Positions 6,423-12,734 of a DNA stretch of 30,548 nt are shown here, piece after piece. The notes under the pieces are model-generated. The model made no database searches and was not told where the DNA came from. It saw only the letters and a program-made list of their open reading frames with translations. The stretch lies in contig DGES01000032.1 of assembly GCA_002386065.1 (NCBI GenBank), positions 8,852 to 39,399 on the forward strand, read 5' to 3'. Numbering within the stretch: the first letter of the stretch is position 1; each line of letters begins with the position of its first letter. The DNA comes from Firmicutes bacterium UBA3920. Its GTDB lineage: Bacteria; Bacillota; Clostridia; Caldicoprobacterales; Xylanivirgaceae. The position numbers were made by a program, and so were the translations under genes.

Positions 6423-7370
6423 TTATAAAACAGATTTAAATATTCGAAGCATATTACCATTGCATATCTTAGAAATATATTCTTCTTTATAGTTTAATTT
6501 GAGAAGCTCTTCTATGATCTGCAAAAAGCTTTCTGAACCATATACTCCATTAGGTAGTCGGTCAACTCCATCGAAATCAGAGCCAAATCCTATATAATCT
6601 ATTCCTATAAGAGCTGCAATATATTCAATATGCCTTACTATATCAGTAATATGAGCATTCCCAGAATCTGATAAAAAAGGAGGGTAAAAATTTATTCCTA
6701 CGATTCCTTCTTTTTCAGCAATACTTTTTAATTGTTTATCATCTAAGTTTCGTATATTATTACATATAGTACGTGCATTAGAATGGGATGCTATTATAGG
6801 TTTGTTAGAAAATTCACATACATCCCAAAAACCTTTATATGAAATATGAGACACATCTATTATCATACCTAAATCATTCATGTTTTGTATAACTTTCTTT
6901 CCAAATGTAGTAAGTCCATTATCTTTACTGCTTGTATCAAGTATTCCCGAGGAAATCTCATTTGCATAATTCCATGTAAGAGTCATGACCCTTACTCCTA
7001 ATTTGTATAACTTATTTAGATTCTCTAAATTGCCATCTAGTATATCACCACCCTCAATTGCAAGGATACATCCAATTTTTTCGTTTTTTAAAGATGTAAA
7101 AACATCTTTAAAAGTAAATATGGGGGAAAATATATTATCATATCTATCTAACATTTCATAATAACAATCTATGATTCTCAAACCATTTTCAAAACATGAA
7201 ATAAATCTATCTTTAGGATCTAACCAAACAGCAAAGAACTGTATACTTACATTTCCTTTCTTTAATTTTTCAATACTTATGTGATTATAAGTATTTGATA
7301 GATCTACTATATTGTCTGCCATAAGAGTTAATGTATCACAGTGACCATCAATAATTTTATAATTAGACAT
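6423..7370 (-). CDS. Membrane-dipeptidase family protein (peptidase M19)
   Basis: Zinc dipeptidase of the M19 (renal dipeptidase) family, 315 residues. The binuclear metal ligands are recognisable: His-x-Asp in IDGHCDT (residues about 8-14), Glu in LAIEGGD, His in DVSHISYKG and His in IASHSNAR; the C-terminal GFGSDFDG loop is also typical. There is no signal peptide, so the enzyme should be cytoplasmic, as bacterial members usually are. The substrate is not known; relatives cleave various dipeptides, some with D-residues. The ATG follows AAGGAGG with 5 bases spacing. It sits between the two spoVS genes, with a terminator upstream after spoVS copy 2; I see no clear promoter of its own, so some read-through may express it. 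Confidence 0.9.
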   Translation of the reverse strand: MSNYKIIDGHCDTLTLMADNIVDLSNTYNHISIEKLKKGNVSIQFFAVWLDPKDRFISCFENGLRIIDCYYEMLDRYDNIFSPIFTFKDVFTSLKNEKIGCILAIEGGDILDGNLENLNKLYKLGVRVMTLTWNYANEISSGILDTSSKDNGLTTFGKKVIQNMNDLGMIIDVSHISYKGFWDVCEFSNKPIIASHSNARTICNNIRNLDDKQLKSIAEKEGIVGINFYPPFLSDSGNAHITDIVRHIEYIAALIGIDYIGFGSDFDGVDRLPNGVYGSESFLQIIEELLKLNYKEEYISKICNGNMLRIFKSVL

Positions 7371-7403
7371 AAGAACCTCCTTGCCATATTTTAGATATAC
7401 GTT

Positions 7404-7438
7404 TTATTAAAAAAACCTACCTATATAGGTAGGTTTTT
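7404..7438 (-). terminator. Terminator fused to the spoVS copy 2 stop codon
   Basis: CCTACCTATATAGGTAGG (7416-7433) is a perfect 18-bp palindrome, flanked by A5 and T5, and is followed by seven T residues on the minus strand. The stop codon TAA (7437-7439) overlaps the base of the stem. Confidence 0.9.
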
Positions 7439-7697
7439 ACCGAGGCTCTACAATTATACGTATAGCCGTCCTTTCTTCTCCATCAATTGTGATGTCGGTA
7501 AATGCTGGTATACATATTAGATCAATTCCACTGGGAGCGACAAACCCTCTTGCAATAGCTACTGCCTTTATAGCTTGGTTTATTGCACCTGCGCCAATTG
7601 CTTGCATTTCAGCAGATCCACGCTCTCTTAAAACTCCTGCTAACGCACCTGCCACGGAGTTTGGATTAGATTTAGCTGATACTTTTAATACTTCCAT
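7437..7697 (-). CDS. spoVS: Stage V sporulation protein S, copy 2
   Basis: A second full-length SpoVS of 86 residues, about 88% identical to copy 1 at 5959-6219. Its central block from residue 29 to 60 is identical to copy 1. Substitutions relative to copy 1 are concentrated at residues 2-9, 26-28 and 61-73. This copy directly follows rny, which matches the Bacillus order rny-ymdB-spoVS except that ymdB is missing, so it is the likely positional orthologue and copy 1 the duplicate. Promoter, ribosome-binding region (ATGACGAGGGGGAT is shared by both copies) and terminator are its own. The leader is short, about 58 bases. Confidence 0.95.
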   Translation of the reverse strand: MEVLKVSAKSNPNSVAGALAGVLRERGSAEMQAIGAGAINQAIKAVAIARGFVAPSGIDLICIPAFTDITIDGEERTAIRIIVEPR

Positions 7698-7762
7698 GAT
7701 TTATCCCCCTCGTCATCATATAGTTTAATAGTTTAGTTGGATTATTTTTCATCTATAATGTT

Positions 7763-7791
7763 ATATTCTACATAATTTTCATAAATCCTTT
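7763..7791 (-). promoter_or_regulatory. SigH-type promoter of spoVS copy 2
   Basis: The minus strand reads AAAGGATTT (7783-7791), 11 bases, then GTAGAATAT (7763-7771). Both boxes match the SigH consensus fully. The -10 box and its flanks (TTATGTAGAATATA) are the same as at copy 1. Confidence 0.8.
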
Positions 7792-7824
7792 TTTATATAA
7801 GAGTTTCTTTATAAAATTTCATAT

Positions 7825-7886
7825 TAATAATATATACTTAAAAAGATGTAGTTATATAACTACATCTTTTTAAGTATATATTATTA
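7825..7886. terminator. rny terminator: 62-bp perfect palindrome
   Basis: The stretch is its own reverse complement over all 62 bases, centred between 7855 and 7856 (31-bp arms, checked pair by pair; the next pair fails). The inner 32 bases form a hairpin with A5 before and T5 after, as in an intrinsic terminator. The palindrome runs into the rny stop codon (7884-7886). Confidence 0.92.
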
Positions 7887-9434
7887 TTTTGCATATTCAA
7901 TCGATCTTGTTTCTCTAATTACATTTATTTTTATTTGTCCTGGATATTCAAGCTCTTTTTCTACGCGCTTTACAATATTTCTAGCCATTAGGAGCGCGTC
8001 ATCATCGCTAACCTTATCAGGCTTTACAATTATTCGGATTTCTCTACCTGCCTGTATAGCAAAAGATTTCTCAACTCCTGCGAAGGAATTAGCTATATCT
8101 TCAAGCTTTTCTAAACGTTTAATGTATAATTCTAGTGTTTCTCTCCTTGCACCTGGTCGTGCAGCAGATATGGCATCTGCCGCCTGCACAAGAATTGCTT
8201 CAATCGTATTTGGTTCTACGTCACCATGATGTGCAAGTATAGCATTTACCACATCTGGATTTTCCTTATATCTCTTTGCGAGATCAGCCCCTATCTCAAC
8301 ATGAGGACCTTCTATCTCATGATCTACTGCCTTGCCTATATCATGAAGTAATCCAGCACGTTTTGCTAATTTAACATTAACTCCAAGCTCTGCAGCCATT
8401 AGACCTGCAAGAATAGATACCTCCATAGAATGCTTTAAAATATTTTGCCCATAGCTAGATCTATATTTTAGCCTACCTATGAGTTTTATGAGTTCTGGAT
8501 GAACCCCATGAATTCCCAATTCAAATACAGCTTGTTCGCCTTCTTCTCGAATTTGATTTTCTAATTCTCTTTCGGCTTTTTCTACCATTTCTTCTATTCT
8601 TGCTGGATGAATTCTTCCGTCGAGAATTAACTTTTCTAAGGCTATTCTAGCAACTTCACGTCTAATCGGATCAAATCCAGATAGAATAACGGCTTCTGGA
8701 GTATCATCAATTATTAAATCTATACCTGTAGCAGTTTCTAATGCTCGTATATTTCGCCCCTCACGTCCGATTATCCTGCCCTTCATTTCATCATTAGGAA
8801 GTGATACGACAGATACTGTAGTTTCTGCTACATGATCGGCAGCACATTTTTGTATAGCTAAAGCAACTATTTCTTTAGCTTTTTTATTTGCTTCTTCTTT
8901 TGTCTTACTTTCAATTTCACGTATTTTCGCTGCCATTTCATAAGTTAATTCTTTTTCAAGATTATCTAGTAGTAAATCTCTAGCTTCATCTTTAGTAAGA
9001 CAAGAGATACGTTCTAACTCTGCAAGTTGTTGCTTAAAAGCTTGTTCCGCTTCATCCTGAAGTTGTTGGATTTCTTTTTGTTTTTTTATTAGGGATTCAT
9101 TTTTCTTTTCAAGAGAATCCATCTTTCTATCAAGATTTTCTTCTTTCTGTTGTACTCTTCGTTCTACTCGCTGAATTTCGTTTCTTCTTTCTCTTATTTC
9201 ACGCTCTAACTCACTTCGCAGTCTATGAATTTCTTCCTTTGCTTCTAATAATGATTCTTTTTTTATAGATTCTGCTTCTTTATGTGCATCATCTATAATT
9301 CTATTCGCCGCTTCTTCGGCGCTACATATTTTACCCTCTGCTATTCGTTTTCGATAAAAATATCCGAGTAATACTCCCCCAATGGCTACTATCAGGACAA
9401 TTCCTGTTAGTAGTATTGGCTCTATTAGGAACAC
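7884..9434 (-). CDS. rny: Ribonuclease Y
   Basis: RNase Y is the membrane-anchored endoribonuclease that starts bulk mRNA decay in Firmicutes. The order is a single N-terminal membrane segment (about 6-26), a long charged coiled coil (about 45-190), a KH domain with GRIIGREGRNIR (219-230), and an HD domain with LLHDIGKA (His-Asp at about 364-365) followed by ILAHHGD. Length is 516 residues, as in Bacillus. The start is odd: the frame opens with GTG at 9434, which overlaps the ribosome-binding site AGGAGG (9434-9439). The codon at the proper 8-base spacing is ATA (9423-9425), so the true start may be non-canonical. An upstream promoter and structured leader precede it. Confidence 0.96.
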   Translation of the reverse strand: MFLIEPILLTGIVLIVAIGGVLLGYFYRKRIAEGKICSAEEAANRIIDDAHKEAESIKKESLLEAKEEIHRLRSELEREIRERRNEIQRVERRVQQKEENLDRKMDSLEKKNESLIKKQKEIQQLQDEAEQAFKQQLAELERISCLTKDEARDLLLDNLEKELTYEMAAKIREIESKTKEEANKKAKEIVALAIQKCAADHVAETTVSVVSLPNDEMKGRIIGREGRNIRALETATGIDLIIDDTPEAVILSGFDPIRREVARIALEKLILDGRIHPARIEEMVEKAERELENQIREEGEQAVFELGIHGVHPELIKLIGRLKYRSSYGQNILKHSMEVSILAGLMAAELGVNVKLAKRAGLLHDIGKAVDHEIEGPHVEIGADLAKRYKENPDVVNAILAHHGDVEPNTIEAILVQAADAISAARPGARRETLELYIKRLEKLEDIANSFAGVEKSFAIQAGREIRIIVKPDKVSDDDALLMARNIVKRVEKELEYPGQIKINVIRETRSIEYAK

Positions 9435-9457
9435 CTCCTTTTGTCATATCCTCTAGC

Positions 9458-9484
9458 AAAATATAAACCGAGCAAAGACTCGGC
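9458..9484 (-). terminator. Attenuator-like terminator in the rny leader
   Basis: On the minus strand GCCGAG-TCTTTG-CTCGGT forms a 5-6 bp G+C-rich stem, followed by TTTATATTTTG. It lies about 20 bases before the rny ribosome-binding site and downstream of a strong promoter. It can also end transcripts reading out of recA. Confidence 0.7.
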
Positions 9485-9560
9485 TGATAAGAGTAAATAC
9501 TCTTATTTATACCTTATAGTTGCCTTTTCACAATATTGCTCGGTTAATGTACCAGTATTT
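9458..9560 (-). ncRNA. Structured leader RNA upstream of rny, unassigned family
   Basis: About 100 bases between a strong promoter and the rny ribosome-binding site. The ends are complementary: AACCGAGCAA (9545-9536 on the minus strand) pairs perfectly with TTGCTCGGTT (9475-9466), closing a 60-base interior. Inside is a 9-bp hairpin ATAAGAGTA/TACTCTTAT (9487-9506) and the segment AAAAGGCAACTATAAGG. The 3' arm of the closing stem is also the 3' arm of the local terminator hairpin, so the two folds exclude each other. This is the design of a riboswitch, a protein-binding attenuator or a short RNA. I do not recognise the family. Confidence 0.6.
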
Positions 9561-9566
9561 GTATAC

Positions 9567-9595
9567 ATTTTATATCTTTTTTTATAACATGTCAA
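9567..9595 (-). promoter_or_regulatory. rny promoter
   Basis: Minus-strand -35 TTGACA (9590-9595, full consensus), 17-bp spacer, -10 TAAAAT (9567-9572). The start point near 9560 gives a leader of about 125 bases before rny. Confidence 0.85.
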
Positions 9596-9668
9596 GTCGG
9601 TTAATTTTTGAGTTATGCTATATTTAAATAAAAAATTAAGAATCCAAAAAGTAGCTATTGAAAATCAT

Positions 9669-10700
9669 TTAGTTGCTATCATTATCAGAAGCCGCCTCAC
9701 TGGCATTTTTTATTTCTTCTATGCCTAGTTCGCGTCGTACTTTATTTTCAATTTCTAAAGATAGTTCATGATTTTCTTTTAAAAATTGTCTTGCATTTTC
9801 ACGTCCCTGACCTAGCCTTATATCATCGCCATATGAATACCACGAACCGCTCTTGTTTATTATATTTTTATCTACTGCTAGATCAAGTATGCAACCTTCC
9901 TTTGATATTCCCTCTCCATAGATAATATCAAATTCCGCCTGCTTAAAAGGAGGTGCTACTTTGTTTTTGACAACTCTAACACGAGTTCTATTACCTATCA
10001 TTTCATTGCCTTGCTTAAGTGTCTCTATTCTTCTTACATCTAGTCGTACAGAAGAATAGAATTTAAGAGCTCTTCCCCCTGGAGTAACCTCTGGATTTCC
10101 AAATGTTACTCCCACCTTTTCTCTAAGTTGGTTTATAAAAATTGCTACAGTTTGTGATTTATTTATAATTCCTGATAATTTTCTCAAAGCTTGAGACATA
10201 AGGCGAGCTTGTAGCCCTACATGCGAATCTCCCATTTCACCATCTAGTTCTGCTCTAGGAACTAAGGCAGCAACCGAATCAATTACTACTATATCTATAG
10301 CACCGCTTCTTACTAAAGCTTCTGTTATTTCTAATGCTTGTTCTCCTGTATCCGGCTGAGATACTAACAATTCATCTATATTTATACCTAGATTTGATGC
10401 ATAAACAGGATCCAAAGCATTTTCAGCATCTATAAATGCTGCAGTTCCACCTAATTTTTGTGCTTCAGCTATTGCATGTAGAGCAACAGTAGTTTTTCCA
10501 GATGACTCGGGCCCAAATATTTCAATGACTCTTCCACGAGGAAATCCTCCTACTCCAAGTGCAATATCTAAATCGAGAGCTCCAGTTGGTATGACATCTA
10601 CATTCATATGTGGAGCTTCCCCTAAGCGCATTATAGCTCCCTTCCCAAATTGTTTTTCGATATTCCCTAAAGCTGATTCCAAAGCTTTTTGTTTATCCAT
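9669..10700 (-). CDS. recA: RecA recombinase
   Basis: RecA forms filaments on single-stranded DNA, drives strand exchange and triggers LexA cleavage. The N-terminus is MDKQKALESALGNIEKQFGKG; Walker A is GPESSGKT (about 63-70); Walker B is VVIDSVAAL; the L2 region contains FINQLREKVGVTFGNPE, followed by TPGGRALKFYSSVR. Length from the ATG at 10700 is 343 residues, as usual. The frame remains open 11 codons upstream to a GTG, but the ATG gives the conserved N-terminus and has AGGAT before it. That site lies in a short palindrome (10708-10724). The gene has its own SOS-regulated promoter; recX does not follow. Confidence 0.98.
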   Translation of the reverse strand: MDKQKALESALGNIEKQFGKGAIMRLGEAPHMNVDVIPTGALDLDIALGVGGFPRGRVIEIFGPESSGKTTVALHAIAEAQKLGGTAAFIDAENALDPVYASNLGINIDELLVSQPDTGEQALEITEALVRSGAIDIVVIDSVAALVPRAELDGEMGDSHVGLQARLMSQALRKLSGIINKSQTVAIFINQLREKVGVTFGNPEVTPGGRALKFYSSVRLDVRRIETLKQGNEMIGNRTRVRVVKNKVAPPFKQAEFDIIYGEGISKEGCILDLAVDKNIINKSGSWYSYGDDIRLGQGRENARQFLKENHELSLEIENKVRRELGIEEIKNASEAASDNDSN

Positions 10701-10707
10701 AATTCTT

Positions 10708-10724
10708 ATCCTGAAATTCAGGAT
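10708..10724 (-). repeat. Palindrome covering the recA ribosome-binding site
   Basis: ATCCTGAA (10708-10715) and TTCAGGAT (10717-10724) form an inverted repeat around one base. In the recA RNA the AGGAT next to the start codon is the 3' arm of this hairpin and so may be partly hidden from ribosomes. Confidence 0.55.
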
Positions 10725-10764
10725 GTCACCCACCTTTCTATTAATATTCCTGGGTTTTTACATG

Positions 10765-10778
10765 CGAACATAAGTTCT
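10765..10778 (-). promoter_or_regulatory. LexA box (SOS operator) of recA
   Basis: GAACATAAGTTC is a perfect GAAC-N4-GTTC palindrome, and the flanking C gives CGAAC on the plus strand. It begins just after the -10 box and so covers the start point. A second palindrome, ACATAAGTTCTTATGT (10768-10783), is nested with it. Confidence 0.9.
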
Positions 10779-10786
10779 TATGTACA

Positions 10787-10815
10787 ATTATATATTAATA
10801 CATAATGTAAGTCAA
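10787..10815 (-). promoter_or_regulatory. recA SigA-type promoter
   Basis: Minus-strand -35 TTGACT (10810-10815), 17-bp spacer, -10 TATAAT (10787-10792). The start point near 10780 lies inside or at the edge of the LexA box. Confidence 0.88.
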
Positions 10816-10937
10816 TAATAGCTTTTTAAGTTTTGTAAAAAAATGAATAAATTTGTATGCTATTGAAATCTTGTTAATATTGAACTTTTTATTAGCAATT
10901 CACGAGTTAATAATTGAAACCATTGATTAAATTCAAC

Positions 10938-12173
10938 TCAAATAAAATTTAAATAGCGTCTAGCCTTATCTAGAGCTGTTTTAGCAGTCAAATTCTTTAT
11001 CCTTAACCTATCACCTGTAAAATGACATTCATCTACATTTATTTGTTCCCCCGAACCAACAGCAATATAGACAAGACCGACAGGTTTAGTGGAGGTTGCG
11101 CCTCCAGGTCCTGCTATACCAGTTACTGCAATAGCAATATCAGCATTAGTTGTATTTAGTACTCCTTTAGCCATCTCTGCTGCTGTTTTTTTGCTAACTG
11201 CCCCCCATTTTTTCAATGTAGAAGGATTAACACCTAATCGTTTTATTTTTGCTTCATTGCTATAAGTTATAAAGCCTTCTATAAAAGCCTGTGAAGCATT
11301 AGGAATATTCGTTAGCAGATTGGATATGAGTCCTCCAGTACATGATTCGGCAACTGCAATAGTCTTATTCTTTTCAATTAATCTTTTTATTAAAACTTCT
11401 TCTAATGTTTGATTGTCAATTCCATAAATAAAATCACCTAGTCTTTTTTTTATTTCATGTTCAATAGGATATATAAATTTCCCAGGGTCTATATTTTTTT
11501 CAACTTTTGCGGTTAGACGTATCAATACTTCTCCTTGTGTTGCTAGTAGGGCAATGGTAGGATTGTCTTGTTCAGTTAAAAGATCTTTTATTTTTTCTTC
11601 TACAGTAGATTCCCCCATTCCACATACCTTGAGTACACGCGAGTAGATAATATGATTACTATATTTCTTTAAATAAGGATATACATATGTATCAAACATA
11701 TATATAAGTTCATGAGGTGGTCCAGGTAACATTATATAAGTATTATTCTTGTCTTCTATTATAGCGCCTGGTGCTGTTCCAAACTGATTAGGTAAAATTT
11801 TAGCATCCTTTGGAAATAGGGCCTGTTTTATATTTTTATTGGGCATATCCCGTTTAGTCTTTTGGAAATAGTGTTCTATCTTATCCAAACTTACTTTATC
11901 CAAAACCATATCTAATCTCAAAAATTCAGCAATCGTCTCTTTGGTTAAATCATCCATAGTAGGTCCTAATCCGCCTGTAGTTATTATTATGTCAGATCTC
12001 TTTGAGGCTATTTTTAGCATCTCTAATAATCTGTCTTTATTATCTCCTATTACTGTATGATAATAGACATCTATACCTATTTTAGCAAGTTGCTCGGATA
12101 TATATTGAGCATTCGTATTTGCTATCTGTCCTAAGAGCAGTTCACTTCCTATATTGATTATTTCTGCTTTCAT
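10938..12173 (-). CDS. cinA: CinA-family protein (NMN deamidase / damage-inducible protein)
   Basis: Two-domain CinA of 411 residues. The N-terminal molybdopterin-binding-like (COG1058) domain begins MKAEIINIGSELLLGQ and has TTGGLGPTMDDLTKE. The C-terminal domain (PncC) has the signature VAESCTGGLISNLLT and AVTGIAGPGG. In characterised members the C-terminal domain removes the amide from nicotinamide mononucleotide for NAD recycling, and the N-terminal domain can act on ADP-ribose. The position just upstream of recA is the conserved cinA-recA arrangement of Gram-positives. The ribosome-binding site AAGGAGG lies 13 bases before the ATG, a slightly long spacing. recA has its own promoter, so cotranscription is optional. 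I see no convincing terminator between them. Confidence 0.95.
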   Translation of the reverse strand: MKAEIINIGSELLLGQIANTNAQYISEQLAKIGIDVYYHTVIGDNKDRLLEMLKIASKRSDIIITTGGLGPTMDDLTKETIAEFLRLDMVLDKVSLDKIEHYFQKTKRDMPNKNIKQALFPKDAKILPNQFGTAPGAIIEDKNNTYIMLPGPPHELIYMFDTYVYPYLKKYSNHIIYSRVLKVCGMGESTVEEKIKDLLTEQDNPTIALLATQGEVLIRLTAKVEKNIDPGKFIYPIEHEIKKRLGDFIYGIDNQTLEEVLIKRLIEKNKTIAVAESCTGGLISNLLTNIPNASQAFIEGFITYSNEAKIKRLGVNPSTLKKWGAVSKKTAAEMAKGVLNTTNADIAIAVTGIAGPGGATSTKPVGLVYIAVGSGEQINVDECHFTGDRLRIKNLTAKTALDKARRYLNFI

Positions 12174-12191
12174 TATATAGATGTTGCCTCC

Positions 12192-12734
12192 TTATTCTTT
12201 TTCATAAAATAAATGTCTTCCTTTTATCATGTAATCAATACCTGATATTATAGTTATTATTACGGATATATATAGCATAATTAGATCTAAAGGAAGATTA
12301 ATCTTGCTAAACGGAAAATTATCTATCAGTATCAATATAATTGCTATCATCTGAGTAACAGTCTTAAATTTTCCCCACCAACTAGCTGCTATTATAACAC
12401 CTTCAGACGCAGCCAGTGTTCTAAGTCCAGTAATCATAAATTCTCTAGTTAATATTATTATAACTGCCAGTGCAGGGATTTTCCCCATTTCAACTAATAT
12501 TATTAATGCAGCCATTGTAAGTAACTTATCAGCAAGTGGATCAAAAAACTTCCCAAAGTTTGTTATCTCATTGCGCTTTCTAGCTATATATCCATCCAAT
12601 GCATCAGTAGATGCAGCAATAATAAATACAATGGCACCTACATATTGGTTGTATTGAAAGTCGATTAACATACATGCTAAAAATATTGGAATTAAGATAA
12701 TTCTAAATATCGTTATTTTATTTGCTAAAGTCAT
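12192..12734 (-). CDS. pgsA: CDP-diacylglycerol--glycerol-3-phosphate 3-phosphatidyltransferase
   Basis: Integral membrane enzyme that makes phosphatidylglycerol phosphate, the committed step to phosphatidylglycerol and cardiolipin. The CDP-alcohol phosphatidyltransferase signature is complete: D-A-L-D-G-Y-I-A-R, eight residues, then GKFFDPLAD. Several hydrophobic segments surround it. I chose the ATG at 12734 (180 residues) because GGGGGA lies 5 bases upstream; the longer frame lacks a ribosome-binding site. The start overlaps the 3' end of rimO by 17 bases, so the genes are probably coupled. cinA follows after 18 bases. Confidence 0.95.
   Translation of the reverse strand: MTLANKITIFRIILIPIFLACMLIDFQYNQYVGAIVFIIAASTDALDGYIARKRNEITNFGKFFDPLADKLLTMAALIILVEMGKIPALAVIIILTREFMITGLRTLAASEGVIIAASWWGKFKTVTQMIAIILILIDNFPFSKINLPLDLIMLYISVIITIISGIDYMIKGRHLFYEKE

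Noticed and set aside
9330..9450. A short out-of-frame ATG reading frame running into rny that could be a leader peptide
   Set aside because: The AGAGGA before its ATG is only one or two bases away, the codons look like an accidental frame, and it overlaps the rny ribosome-binding site.
9458..9560. Resemblance of GGCAAC...AAGGU and CUUAUC in the rny leader to parts of the SAM-I riboswitch
   Set aside because: The elements are in the wrong order and the conserved AGAG...GG...GAGGGA core is absent. As I recall the consensus, this is not SAM-I, and it fits no other class I know.
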